Positions 11,810 through 23,091 of a stretch of DNA of 64,000 nucleotides are shown here, one piece after another. Positions within the stretch are counted from its first letter, which is position 1, and each line of letters opens with the position of its first letter. The notes under the pieces were generated by a model that saw only the letters and a program-made list of their open reading frames with translations, made no database searches and was not told the DNA's origin. Both the position numbers and the translations under genes were made by a program. The stretch is from Diplonema papillatum (lineage: Eukaryota > Euglenozoa > Diplonemea > Diplonemida > Diplonemidae). Location: assembly GCA_030068145.1 (NCBI GenBank), contig JAPJBO010000753.1:47975-111974 (forward strand), in the 5' to 3' direction.

Positions 11810-12014
11810 TTGTTCTTCGCTTACACCACCGTGTGTTGTTTTCTCACTCAGGACGTTTGACCTGTTGTGTTTGTATGATTTGTCGTGTAGGGGTAGACCC
11901 GCATGACCTCACGTCCGTTCAACACGTGGTTCGGTAGTTACAGCACTTGGGATCCCTTCTGTTCTTTGTCGGGCAGCATCGTCGAGCATTTCCTTTCAAG
12001 CTGGCGCTTATGTA
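11810..12014 (+). mobile_element. Short A-tailed retroposon-like element, family B (copy 1, 5' truncated)
   Basis: About 200 bp from TTCTTCGCTTACACCACCGT to GCGCTTATGTAAAAAAAAA, ending in an A run. Near-identical sequence is at 35576-35873 (longer) and, inverted, at 46949-47243. Its 3' end resembles that of family A (CATAAGCGCCCGCTT against TATAAGCACCTGCTT when both are read from that end), so A and B probably share mobilisation machinery. Confidence 0.7.
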
Positions 12015-12054
12015 AAAAAAAAGCCATAAAATGATCGCGACACCTCCCCAACAC

Positions 12055-12172
12055 CTACTCCTACAGAAGTTCTATAATTGCGATTCGGATAGCACCAGCT
12101 GTGGTTGCTGAAACTACTCCTACAGAAGTTCTATAATTGCGATTCGGATAGCACCAGCTGTGGTTGCTGAAA
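12055..12172. repeat. 59-bp direct tandem duplication
   Basis: Two adjacent identical 59-bp units beginning CTACTCCTACAGAAG. Confidence 0.9.
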
Positions 12173-12674
12173 GAGGCGCACGAATGGGCGGGAGGTACCC
12201 AGTACGGCTGGCCTGCAGAATAGTAGGGGTATCGCAGCCAGTCGTCTCACGGATTTCCGAGGGAATCTGCGAGACGTGACGAATCTACATACATGAGCCA
12301 ATTCACCTACCCCCTGATCGATTGTAATGGCTTGTGGTAGTTTGGGTTATAATGCAAAGAATCTGTGGCGATAATCTGCATCGCCGGCGGCGCGGTTATC
12401 AGGTGACACCCCTTTATCTTTAGCCATACTTCAACTCTCTTTGCATTGAGTGTAGTCAAGCGTTGAGTGTAGTTGAGTGTAGTTCGCTTAGAGTGTAGTC
12501 GAGCCTTGTAGTTTGGGTTTGAATGCAACGAATCTATGGCGATAATCTGCAGCGTTGTGCTGTGATCGACGCGTAATCGAGCTCAAGTCGTTTTCAGGGG
12601 GGGTAGGCGAATTGGCTCCATACGGGGGGTCTGTTATTCGGGGGAAATATCTTGTTTTCTGATGATGGTTCGCC
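12173..12674. other. Intergenic, repeat fragments
   Basis: Holds a block (AGGTGACACC...TTTATCTTTAGCCATACTT, 12401-12445) shared with 7260-7305, and a motif (AAGAATCTGTGGCGATAATC, 12357-12376) found inverted at about 29970. Confidence 0.5.
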
Positions 12675-12678
12675 TCAT

Positions 12679-14969
12679 CAAGCAGGGTCAAAACCTTGTG
12701 TCTTTTTGGAAATGGCCAAAATTTCGTTTCCAGAAAAAGAATGGGTTAGGGCAGACTATTTTTTTTTTTTGATCCGCGTCCTAGCGCGCGGAAAATTTTG
12801 GGAAACCGTGGAAAAAAAAAAATAGTTGAAAAAAAAAATATTTTTTCTTTTTTGCTGTGGGAAGGGCACAACAGGGTGCCACGGGGGGACTCCAGATGGT
12901 CACTGAAGTCCGCGCTTCGGCTGCGGAAACACCAACCCCCGCTCGTCGGGCCAACACGTCAGCGGAACGCCGGATTAGAAGCTCACTGTGAATCTCTAAT
13001 TTGTTTTGACCCCCTGACCTATCTGTTGCTGCAGCACCACGAAAGCTGTGACGCCGGCAAATTTCACCTTGACTAAGTGAGTGTTGCATGCTAATGCAAA
13101 AACAGGGCACAAGCAAAGGGAAGGGACACTGCTGTGTTTTTGCGCCATCGATGTTGAGATTGGTGCAGTGAAGGATCGACACCTCCTTGAGATCAACGAC
13201 CTGTCGTTGTCCTTCATGGAGATGTTTCAGCAGATCATAAAAGACCGTCACCTCCGGACGCCTGCCGAGTATGATGATGATGTGGTGGTGTCGGCTAGGG
13301 CTGATAGCAGGAGTGTGTGGAGAGATGTTTCTCTTGGGGCTTGTCTGTGCAGGCCATGGACTCCATGCAGTACCGGGAGGTTCGGTACGTTGTGAAGCAA
13401 AAGTTCCCGTAGCTCGAACACCTGTCAACGCCTTCGACCTGCTGATGAAAAAGAGCCAAGCCCGCGTGAAGCCGCTGCAAGTGGGTGAAACGAAGTCGTG
13501 GATAGTGTTGTTCAACAGGCTAGTCCAGGAAGAATTCGACAGGGCCCTCCTGGTCGATGAAAAAGGGCATCCGTTCTATCAGGAAGTGGCCAAGACCCTT
13601 CTCAAACTTGATGGGCTCCCACTTTCTGTGCAGCTGTTGCAGTAGTATGAGGGCACCACAACAAGGTGAACTCAGCATCCACTGCACGAAACTGCAGGAA
13701 GTGAGAGATGTGGTGTGTACCCGTATCGTCACGCAGCAAGCGCAAAACCAACAGCGCACTGAGCAACGCAGTGCGGGAGTTCCATCCAGAAACCCTGTTT
13801 GCGACGGGGTCCATCGTGAAAGCGGAGGGGTCTTCTTCTTGGGGAGAGCTGGAAGGGCAATTCGCCGAGGCAATTCGAGCCGTTTTCACTGGACACCGTG
13901 CCCAGCCTCTCTGACGATCGCCGTGCTCGGTTCAAGCAGATCCAAGGGGTAAAGACGAGCTTCCCCTTCGGTGTCCACAAATACAACGCTGGGGGGCAAG
14001 CGCTTGGTATTCAAGCTGCCACCGAGCGACCGCCGCCTACAGGAGGATGTCGTCAAGGCGTTCAAGTCGTGCATCGGGACGGGGAAAAGGTTCCACACCC
14101 GGGCCATGAGGATGAAATTCGTCGAGGTCTGGGGTGTTCCGCGTACCATCCTCAAGACGATGTACTACATGTTCGTGACTGGAGATGATCAACCGAAAGC
14201 CACCTGGCTGAACTCCTCACAACTGATTCACCCCAGTGAGGTTGCATTCCGAAGCTCGTCAAAAGAGTCTAAATACGACGGCTACTGGGACGCCATGGGC
14301 CGCGTTCTTGAGAAGTGCGGTACTGTCGTGGACGAGAGGCGTCATGGAGAAGTTTCACGCCTCACGTTTGAGGTCCCCGCAAGCATCCGGCTTCTCATGG
14401 AAGAAGTGCAGAAGCGGCTTCCGGCCGATGCGGTACGATACCAATTCTGGCCGAGTACGCCGAACAACACGGTTGCTCCCAGGCAGTCGCAAGGCCCACG
14501 ACTAGACGCCTACTACTGTCGGTGGCAGCAGCTCTACGCTGAAGGCTCACCTGGTCCCTCCGTACAACAAAAAGCCTGAGCACATGCAGACGACGGGCAT
14601 TTCCCAGTGCAAAAAGTCGCCGAAGAATCAAAGTGAGGGACGCGTACCCCTCCGGGCCCCCACCCCCCGACCGCTTGCCATCAAGACCACCCCCTCCACA
14701 CAGGAACCCACAGGCCAGGTGACTTGCCAAACTATTTTTTTTAAAAAAACTATTTTTTTTTGCGCGCGCGCGCGGAAAATTTTCAGGGGTCGGGGGACGC
14801 GGATCAAAAAATAAAAATAGTCTGCCCTTATTTGAATTTTAAAAATTTGGAACAAACTCTGCAGTAATTTTTGATGACGTTGAGCAAATTTTTTTTTTCC
14901 AAATTTTTTTTGGAGGCTATTGGTCCCGCGGGAGCGTTTTAAAAAGACACAAGGTTTTGACCCTGCATG
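12679..14969. mobile_element. 2.3-kb terminal-inverted-repeat DNA transposon, family C (long copy)
   Basis: Left end CAAGCAGGGTCAAAACC and right end GGTTTTGACCCTGCATG are inverted, extending through CTTGTGTCTTTTT. A second pair of subterminal inverted blocks (GGGCAGACTATTTTT...GATCCGCG near 12750 and CGCGGATCAAAAAA...AGTCTGCCC near 14800) lengthens the arms. The 4 bp flanking each side are identical (TCAT at 12675-12678 and 14970-14973), read as a target-site duplication. A 4-bp duplication is known for Chapaev- and Sola-type transposons but not for hAT (8 bp), so I leave the superfamily open. The interior has a decayed coding region with no transposase signature I recognise; it may be non-autonomous. 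Confidence 0.75.
13081..14579 (+). pseudogene. Decayed coding region inside transposon family C
   Basis: Several consecutive + strand segments read as ordinary protein but in shifted frames: 13126-13330, 13400-13645, 13720-13910 and 13971-14576. The last is an open frame of about 200 codons rich in Lys/Arg with DGYWDAMGRVLEKC and FEVPASIRLLMEEVQKR. The frame changes and in-frame stops argue for a broken gene. I see no DDE/D triad or zinc-finger pattern, so transposase identity is unproved; captured host sequence is equally possible. Confidence 0.45.
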
Positions 14970-15228
14970 TCATGTGAATGTGGCTGAAAGGGCCGAAACA
15001 CGGACCAATCCAAGCACGTTTTTGCAATCCCTCTCCACGGTGCAGATAGAATTGGTGCGGTGTTGAGCACATAGCCATTCCAAGCACTTTCTTGCTCCAC
15101 TGCATCGTGTGCGTTGAGGAGAATCACGCGAAGCGCCTGTCAAGCGCCCAGTTTTCTTTTTGTTTCCCCTTTTGCTCTCATCAACCATCAACACACCACG
15201 AGTACAATCTTTTTTTTTTTTTTTTTTT
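14970..15228. other. Intergenic, repeat J fragment
   Basis: Contains a diverged copy of the dispersed GCGGTGTTGAGCACATA / CATTCCAAGCAC block also seen at 17.4 and 45.5 kb. No gene. Confidence 0.5.
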
Positions 15229-15421
15229 TGTATAAGCACCTGCTTTGTAGGAAATGCTTGAGGAGACTGCCAGTGCGATAGATCAACACGAAACACAGGT
15301 AAATCTGGGTTTAGTGGCGGGCGTAAGCGTTCAACAACAAAGACCCACTTTGTAGTTGTATTGTTTTCTCCCCCTCTAGCCTCCTTCGAAATGAGCACAA
15401 GACAGTCCCTCGAGTATTTTT
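15229..15421 (-). mobile_element. Short A-tailed retroposon-like element, family A (copy 3, near full length)
   Basis: Read on the minus strand it starts AAAATACTCGAGGGACTGCC, runs about 190 bp and ends GTGCTTATAC followed by an A tail of about 23 (the T run at 15206-15229). This is the clearest 3' A tail of the family. Confidence 0.75.
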
Positions 15422-15836
15422 AGCACAATGCAGTACCCTATCGGGCGTGGTGTTTGCGCGGCAATTTCGGCGTAGTGTCCTGGCAGTCTGAATATCGCCC
15501 CAGGCCGAATCCCGCACGTGGATTTCGAGCTTGCGGAGGAATGGAAGAGATGTCAGACTCCGGCCTCAGCCGGTGCCACCGCCCTAACTTTTCGGCGGGC
15601 CCTACCTCGCTTCGCACAGTCAATGGGGGAATTGAAAATACCGACTTCTTAAAGCAAGAAGCAGTTCTAGACGGAGAACTTCTGTAGCCTCGTCAACCCA
15701 CCCCGACTTAACAACACCGCTTCAGGAAGCAACCAGTTTAAAGAATACGCCAGTAAATCCCCTGTTTCCAGGAAGCGCATCACACTGCCTGCTGCTGTGT
15801 ATCACAGTCAGCAGTCAATCACAGGCTAGCACAGGC
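15422..15836. other. Intergenic, no supportable gene
   Basis: A 77-codon open frame (15454-15687) has no recognisable domain. The rest contains the AGTCTATCAG / GGCTATCACAGG phrases dispersed through the window. Confidence 0.4.
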
Positions 15837-15965
15837 TATCGTAGGATTAGTCAGCCAGTGCCATATCGCTACAGATATTCAGCATTCTAACCTCAACTAT
15901 CGTAGGATTAGTTAGCCAGTGCCATATCGCTACAGATATTCTGCATTCTAACCTCAACTATCGTA
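15837..15965. repeat. 61-bp tandem duplication
   Basis: Two units beginning TATCGTAGGATTAGT.AGCC (15837 and 15898), followed by a partial third. Confidence 0.85.
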
Positions 15966-16804
15966 GGCTATCACAGGCGATTATAGTCCATCACAGTCTA
16001 TCAGCCGGGGGTGGACCGAAGAAAATTTCAGTCTTCGAAGACCCGCCTCAACCCACCCGAATTCTCCTGTTGTAGGCTCGGGCGGTGTGGTCATCCTGCC
16101 ATGCGCTTTGCTGCACTTCCTACCGTATACTAAAGTAAATGAAGCGAAGGCTGGGCTCGGTCGGAATCGGAACGCCAGAAACTATTCTTTCGTCTCTTCT
16201 TTAGAGTGTTAAGAACGCATTGTAACAATGTTGGTGCCAAAAATTACTAGTAGGCGGCGTACTACATGAACACTTACCAAAAGCAGGTAAGTTCCGCTAG
16301 TGCGCACAAGCAAAAGAAAACACCGTACTAATATCTTGTACTATTACGACTTACTCTTCTTTTCTTTTTGTGTTTTGACTCGTTTCTTTGTAACCATCGC
16401 TCCGTGCTTCTTCCAGAATGAGATGCTACCACGACAGCCGCGAAAACGAGAGGAATCGACCCCCCGACTAAGGGAGGTCCTCTGACTCGACAGGCCCCGC
16501 AGCGGACGTCGTAAACACAAGGCACACGGGGCAAGAAGCGACCGAAGCACGACGCGGTGCTAGGCGGCGGTTGGTAGCGACTTGTGCAGTTTGCTGCTGC
16601 ATATCAAGTTCAAACTACTACACTGCTGCTGTTGTCTCTTTTTCGCAGGGCTACGTTTAAGGTCCTTTTTTCGCACTGTGGGCGAAATAGTCTATTCCCG
16701 GGTTTCCCAGGGTTGGCCCAGATCCACCAGCTCTTTTCAGTACAGCGTGCTAGTGCAAAGTAGTAGTGCACGGTAGCAGCAGTGCAGTGTAGTGTGCAAA
16801 TCAG
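15966..16804. other. Intergenic, no supportable gene
   Basis: Includes the phrase CAGGCGATTATAGTCCATCACAG...CAGCCGGGGGTGGACCG, repeated at about 46320-46430, and a partial inverted copy of repeat F near 16115. I see no exon. Confidence 0.5.
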
Positions 16805-16985
16805 TTCCGGGCTAGTCCCTCAAGGTTTCATACCCTACCTGCGGAGTCTTACACTCCCTGCGACCCTTTTTCCTTTCCCCTATTTTATCTACACTTTCTT
16901 CGACGAAGACTTGATGCTTGCATCAAACATGCATGAGAGGCAGTGTTCTGCCTAAACATTAAACTGAGCTTTCCCCCCCAAAAAC
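16805..16985 (+). repeat. Dispersed repeat E, 5'-truncated copy
   Basis: Matches the distal half of the roughly 310-bp repeats at 34285-34598 and 37030-37342: AGTCCCTCAAGGTTTCATAC, a pyrimidine-rich stretch, CGAAGACTTGATGCTTGCAT and GAGGCAGTGTTCTGCCTAAAC. Confidence 0.75.
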
Positions 16986-17180
16986 GCTAAAAACGGAGGT
17001 TTCTGGACGGGCCTTGGAAACCAGAACCGCGGCCCTAAAGTACCCTCCAGGTTATGTTTTATGTTATCAGACTGGCCCGCACATATTAGTCCCAACCTTG
17101 CACCCGCCGCCCCGCCGCAAATACAAAGAACGGAAGAACCGAACCCGCAACGCACTCCGAAGATTTGTCTGCCCACCCTG

Positions 17181-17412
17181 CCTTCTCCCCGTGACGGATT
17201 CGCCTGTGCTCTAGTAGCACGGGTGGTCCTGGCTGTGACGAGCTACGAACAGCCGCCTGACAAACCAGACTCACACCGCAGTCCTGTCTGCACCAGGTTC
17301 CGCGCTGATGACGGTCCGCCTTATGTGTCCGTGGCTTAAAGGACCGAAACACGGCGCAGACGGGACCAGTGCGGTGTTGAGCACATACCCATTCCAAGCA
17401 CGTTCTTGCAAT
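17181..17412 (+). repeat. Dispersed repeat J, copy 1
   Basis: About 230 bp from CCTTCTCCCCGTGACGGATT to CCAAGCACGTTCTTGCAA, nearly identical to 45305-45540. Only the last third is shared with 14990-15110. Confidence 0.8.
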
Positions 17413-18798
17413 TGACGACGACGAATAAAAAAAGGAAACCCAAAAAATGCCGCGGAAAAAAAAAGCACAAAAACTGATCGTCCTTCGGGATCGACGGTAA
17501 CACAAAATAGAGCGCGCGCTAAAATAAGTCGAATAGTCGGCAATAGGCAGCAAAGATACACACACAAACATACTATACCTTAAAGGAACCTTTACGACTA
17601 CGGTCACCCGGAGACTATAAAACCCTGGATCCCTAAGCGAACTTGCACTCTAAAAACCCCAACCACGAGATGAGATAGCCCCTTCTTTTCCGAAATAGGC
17701 GACAGAACAGGCTATCCTGGGAGGTCACTCCGGCCAGATCGTAAACAGATATCCCGCCCAGAGGAATCCGGTAGTTGTTCGTTGCGCCTTGGCGAAATTC
17801 CCTCGACGGGCATCGAAAGTCTGCTACATGGGGCGAAGCTTGCCCACTCGTCGTAGGACAGAGCTTGCGAGGGGAGCGTTCTCCAGCAGCAAAAGTTGAG
17901 CACCCGAATCCAAGCAACGCCTCTCAGCCCGAGGATTCAAAAGTCGTACCTAGGTCTCTAGGTGACCCGCCCGAACGAGAAATGCTGATAAAAGTTCAAA
18001 ATCAGCAGGTAAGACAACGACGAAATCCCGACCACACCGGCCGTCTCGACGCAGGTAGTAATAAGTCCAGCTATCCAGCGAGCGCCAAAATATTAGAAGA
18101 TGAAAAGTAAAGAAAAGGCGAAAACAGCGAAAATGTTACAACAAGAGAGAGAAAGCAAAGAGAAAAATTCCGTGAATAAAATGAAACACATTGTCGATCT
18201 GTATCGGGGGTTAGTTTGTCGTTTTTTTTTTTCTCTCGCTCTCTCTTTGCAAACGTTTTCGCGTGCTGTGCCCGATGCTGTCCGAAGAGCGGGACAGTCG
18301 AGCAGACCAATCCTAATTTGCCAGGCTCCAGCGCCAGTCAGGGTATGGGTCGTCAGTTCTTCCGATCCACCAGGCACCTGCCAGGGCAACTGCCTGCACA
18401 AACACCTACCCACACGCAAAGCGTTCGAAACACGACGCTTCTCGCTGCTCCGCGTGCACAAGAAGGCATCTGCCCCCGGGTGCATGTGGTGACCAGCAGC
18501 TCACGGGACACGAAGCAAGGAGCCACTGTCAAACGACGCCACAGCTCCGGACGGTGCGTGGTCACTACGGGCGGCAAGAAGGGAGCATGACCTGTGACGT
18601 GAGGAAGCCTACTGGGCTATACTCCGCGGCAGGGGTTACCCATACTACCCATACGAATTTTCACGCACATCATTGCACACACCGAACACCAGGTTGGGCA
18701 GGAAGAGGGGTCTCCGGCAGCACGCCGTAGAACAAACTAGGCCCCGTTAACCGGAACTGTCAACCCGCGTGTGGGTGAGTCGGAACCAGAAACCAGCC
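17413..18798. other. Intergenic, upstream flank of the transporter gene
   Basis: No exon is evident. The final 80 bp before the gene include GTAG and CTAG acceptor-like dinucleotides (about 18730-18740) that could receive a spliced leader, but no strong pyrimidine tract precedes them. Confidence 0.4.
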
Positions 18799-19893
18799 AT
18801 GCGGCAGCGCGATAAGGTCGTCTCGCCATTCGATTTGTACACACTCCGAGACGAGTCAGCATGGAGTTTCGTGCGGTGGGGGATAGGAGGAGTAGTGCTG
18901 ACATGGGCGCTTCACCGAGATCCAGTGGGAGGGGGTGAAGCCGTGGGTGTTCCGGAGTTGTTGCAGTTGAAGTGGCTGGCGGAGAGCGCTGCCTTCGTGT
19001 TGTGTCCGTTAATCTGTGCGGGCACCGTTGAACGAGCAGACGCTGAGCGAGAAGCGGATTGCACGCTGACGTGGTCCTTTTTGTCGTGGCTGCAGCTTTG
19101 CCTTCGTTTGTCATCGTATGCGTTCCTTCCCCCGGGTGACGTTGCTGCGGTACACCTGACGGCAACTTACCTCCGGCCGTCTGCTCTCATCCGCAGTAGT
19201 CTAGAGGTCTGGACCCTCACGCTGATCGGGCTCCTGTTCATCTCTCGCCTCCCCTTCCACTTGTCACACCCTGATTCTTCCTCCGATTCAGAGCTCTTTC
19301 AACGGTTTGTCGGGATAGGCCTCGCCTTGGCCTCCAGCGGCCTGACAGCACAACTCAGAAAGCCGTCGCCGCCGTCCAGTTCGGGCCTGTCGAAGTCTGC
19401 GCACCACGCGTTGGCCACGGGGTTGTTTTCTCCGATCTTCCTCGTCGTCGGATGCTACGTGTCGGGGGTCGGCGTGTCGCAGATTTTCTCCGTCGCGCAC
19501 CTCCAGACGTTGTTCGTCGCCCTCCTCGGAGTCTCTGCGCTGACCGCCACGCCGGCGAGGCCCAGTTCGCTGGAACCGCTGGTGGCGTACACTCTCCAGT
19601 GGTTCTTCCTTCCGAACACGCACCTGTCCCAGGAGGCGTTTTGGACGCAGCGCGACTGGTTCGTCGTGTTGGGCGCCCTCCTCCTGCTGGCGAGCCGGTA
19701 CCTCTCGTGGGAAATTTCCACACTGGGTGAGTACGAAGATCTTTTCGACGCGGAGGCGACGCCGTCTTCGGACGCGAGCTCGCGCAGTGCAAACAGTCTC
19801 CGGCTGGTCTCGGCGTCCAAAGGCATCGTACATCCGAAGGCAATGCGGAAGCCGGTGGTCAACCTCACTGTCGGCAGCGAAGACGGCAGCTGA
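18799..19893 (+). CDS. Drug/metabolite transporter (EamA/SLC35G)-like membrane protein
   Basis: Intronless 364-residue protein with high third-position GC. I start it at the ATG at 18799; an upstream in-frame GTG exists but there is no earlier ATG. Eight or nine hydrophobic spans are spread over two halves. The end of each half has the pattern seen in drug/metabolite transporters: first VWTLTLIGLLFISRLPF, then LEPLVAYTLQWFFL...WFVVLGALLLLASRYL. The Ser-rich C-terminal tail should be cytosolic. Family membership is pattern-based inference; the substrate is unknown. TGA stop at 19891. About 500 bp downstream (20404-20440) a short stretch resembles the 3' coding end. Confidence 0.65.
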   Translation: MRQRDKVVSPFDLYTLRDESAWSFVRWGIGGVVLTWALHRDPVGGGEAVGVPELLQLKWLAESAAFVLCPLICAGTVERADAEREADCTLTWSFLSWLQLCLRLSSYAFLPPGDVAAVHLTATYLRPSALIRSSLEVWTLTLIGLLFISRLPFHLSHPDSSSDSELFQRFVGIGLALASSGLTAQLRKPSPPSSSGLSKSAHHALATGLFSPIFLVVGCYVSGVGVSQIFSVAHLQTLFVALLGVSALTATPARPSSLEPLVAYTLQWFFLPNTHLSQEAFWTQRDWFVVLGALLLLASRYLSWEISTLGEYEDLFDAEATPSSDASSRSANSLRLVSASKGIVHPKAMRKPVVNLTVGSEDGS

Positions 19894-22370
19894 CCTTAGT
19901 GCGTGGCTCACATATTGACTACCTTACGCTACTTAGATGACGAGTACAAGGCCTAGTACATTCGATGTCATTTAGTGACTGGTACAGGACTTGCGCAAGT
20001 GACACGTTTCCTCATATACTCCATAACAAGCAAGGTACTTGTTATGTGGCAAGGAATGCACTTGTCAAAGGGTAAGTACAAGGGGAGTAAGCGTGACAAG
20101 TCGGTGGCTTTCGGCATCTCCGCAGCCCACAGCCGGCGCTCCCATGGCAAATGGGGGGTGCGGGCAAAGTGGCACATCCTCGCACGGACGCAACTGGGCA
20201 AAGCTTTTCATCAACTCTTGAACCCGACACTTGCATAGCACCGGTCCTCCCCTCGCTTGCGTCATGCGCAGCTGCTAGCAGCTCTCGTGCTGCCTGTTAT
20301 CGAGCCGAAGCCTCGTGTTGGACCAATGCGAGGGCCCATCTGACGCGGTGGCGGACGTGCGGTTTCGGAGGCGGACCCCGTAGACCCGAAGACATGAGAG
20401 AACCAATGGTCAACCTGAACCTGAAGACGGTAGCTGATCTTCCATGCCACGTACGCAGACGAGACGTGGTCCGTGAACCATATCCACGAAACATGACTCC
20501 AGCACCGTCCCCCTTGCTGACTTCTTCATTCTTCACGTGCAGCTGCTCGTGAGCCCCATCTCTTTCCCTCCCTAACACCTTCTTCGAAGAAGACTGGGCA
20601 GCGTTCTGTCTGAACTTTGAACCAATATGTCCCCCCGTTTGCGAGTAAAAAAGTCTCAAACGAACTTTAACTCTGAAAAGCGGAGAATAAACCCCCGAGA
20701 GTGCTCGGAACCTGGCTCGGCAAGAGCACGCAACCCTGCCCTTCCGCTCTGGCGAGCCAGCACCACGTGGGAAACTTCCACATCGGGCTGGAATGCAGGG
20801 GGGGGGGGGGTGGGGGGGGGCACCTTTTGAACTTGCGTCGTGACGAGGATCGATGATTGCAATTGTTCTCCTTGAGTGAGGAATGCCTACTAGCAGACGA
20901 GTCATCAGCCTGCCCTGATTACGGGCCCTGCCATTTGAAGGCACACCGCCCGTCGTTGCTACCGGGGCGTGCTAATCCATGTGGTTCATGTACTCAAAAG
21001 AACTCAATGCTACCGGTTGGCTGTGTTGGGACACCTTCTTTCTTCTTCCTCCCCTCCCACTCTTTCATCGTCTTCCGGGGGGGGGGGGGCGGTTCTCTTT
21101 ATCTATGTTCTTTTGGTACTTCTCCACCCGCCACATTTCGGGGGTATTCGTGTCGACGGAACGAAGGCGGTAGGGTGGAAGCGGGACGCAAACCGTTTGA
21201 GGGGGTGTGCAGCTTCACAGGCGGGTCTTTTGTCCTATGACAAACTTGCTTGCCGGGTCAAGGAACCGTCGGAAGCCGTGTCCACCAGATTCCCAGGCGC
21301 GCAAACAGAACCGGCCCGACCCGTACACTTTTTCATTCGAAAAAGAGGTCATTTCCCGAGAACCACTCACCAAGGGGGTCCGTGGGTGGCAGTGCGAGTG
21401 TGATCGGTAGTGCGTTACCGCTATGAATGCCGGTCCACCCGTATCACCTGCAGCTGCGCCGAATTGCCTGCCGCTGTTCGTGGGGTGCGGGTTTTCACCG
21501 CTCTGCTCAAGCTCGGCGAGGCGTTTTGCATGCAAACCTTTCAACGGAATGCTGCGAATCGGTTCGCAGCGAGAGTATTGTAGTGTACGCGTGTCTATCT
21601 CTAGCAGCGCAAGCATAGTGATCACGGTGTGCAGCAGTGCACCGTGGTCTATCAGGCCCATCCCTATCCTATCCCCACGGAGCTTCATAGAGTTGCTTGG
21701 AGCTGACACCAGAGTGAATGCCCGAGTGATCCGCTCAAGGTTGCCGGCGCCCTGGTGTTCGCAAGGCCAGGCGTGTGCAAAGAGTCCCCCTTCCACCGCG
21801 CGAGCCTTTTCGTTTCCTCCAACCCCGCCTTGCCTGTCACTGCCCTTCTCCGAGCCGGTCTCACAAGCACAAGATGCTTCACTGCGCGCCGCCGCGTCGC
21901 CGCTACCTCAATTTACCGTTAGCATTTGCTGTGTGGCTTATACCAGGCAAGGAGTTACCAAACGTGGTTCGTCGAGGATATGCGGGGCACTGATATCACC
22001 GCCGCCCACGTGATAAAGCCGTTGCGCACTGGGAACTTGTAGATACACGGACCACGCGGTTCAGCATGCACTAGCCGTTGAGCAGCGTGAACTTGAAATG
22101 CAGGTCCACAAGGGGTAGGCTTGCATTGTCAAAGGCTAGGGTTACTTGATAGCGTCATCCGAAGACGATCTCAATGCGATGGACAATGATGATGAGGACC
22201 GGCTGGTGATATCCAGCTCCATTCCTTGAACGCTGCAATTTCGCGCCCGCGTGCTTTCCCTTGGGTTTCTCCGCCGGCAGCTCTGCCGAGGCAGTGCTGC
22301 CGGCGCTTGATATGATGGACGAAGACCGTTGAGCAGCGGCCACAGGATTGTCCCGTGACACCTTCTATAA
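19894..22370. other. Intergenic, no supportable gene
   Basis: Contains G runs (20797-20820, 21079-21090), the dispersed GCTAATCCATGTGGTTCATG motif (20969) and a TCTATCAGGCCCATCCCTAT / GAGTTGCTTGGAGCT block (21640-21705) repeated at 29895-29945. A 196-codon open frame (21423-22013) overlaps that repeat and is not accepted as a gene. Confidence 0.5.
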
Positions 22371-22582
22371 CATGCAGGGTCAAAACCTTGTATCTTTTTA
22401 AAACGCACCCGCGGGGCCGATGGCCCCAAAAAATAATTTTGGAAAAAAAAAGTTTGCTCCACTTCCTCAAAAGTTACGGCAGAGTTTGTTCCAAATTTTT
22501 AAAATTCAAAAAACCCAACATTTTTCCAGAATTTTTTTTTTTTGGCCATTTCCAAAAAGACACAAGGTTTTGACCCTGCATG
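22371..22582. mobile_element. Miniature inverted-repeat element, family C (copy 2)
   Basis: 212 bp with the same termini as the 2.3-kb copy (CATGCAGGGTCAAAACC and its complement) and identical flanking tetramers ATAA at 22367-22370 and 22583-22586. The interior matches the right-end 110 bp of the long copy in inverted orientation, so it looks like an internal-deletion or end-duplication derivative. Confidence 0.8.
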
Positions 22583-23091
22583 ATAAGCAGGCGGGGTTTT
22601 GGAATTCAGTTTGGAACGAGCAGCGTTGGCGCACTTTTCAGCACACAGGTTCTCGCAGTCGACCGCGCCTTAATTGAGCTGCGGTCGCCGATCCCCCAAC
22701 CGCCAGCATCATTGACGCGACGCGGAACGAAGTGCTGCTTAGCAGCCAGACCTGTGCTGGCTGAGTGCACACCTAAGCTCGGCTGCATCCTCGTGTTGTA
22801 GCCGTGTTGTGTATAAGGCTTCGTGGGGGCCTGGTCAACCACGCAATGAAAGCGCGTCCCGCTGATGTCTGCGCGATGAAAAGGGGTTTTGTGATGCTCG
22901 AAGTAGTGCGCCACGCAAGAATAGCTTCAAAAACCTTGCCCGTGCTTGCGGTGCCATCGCGTCGCGTGCAAAAAGTCGTAGGTTCCGTGGATCTTGGAAC
23001 AACGGAAGCGTCGAATCGACGAAGCAGCCTCAACAACCGCCCACTATTCCAGACCGCTTGCGGAGAGGAAAAAAGGAATCAACTAAGAAAA
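22583..23091. other. Upstream region of RPS21 copy 1
   Basis: No exon seen. The last 20 bp before the ATG (GGAATCAACTAAGAAAA) are almost the same as in front of copy 2, marking a conserved short 5' leader. Confidence 0.45.
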
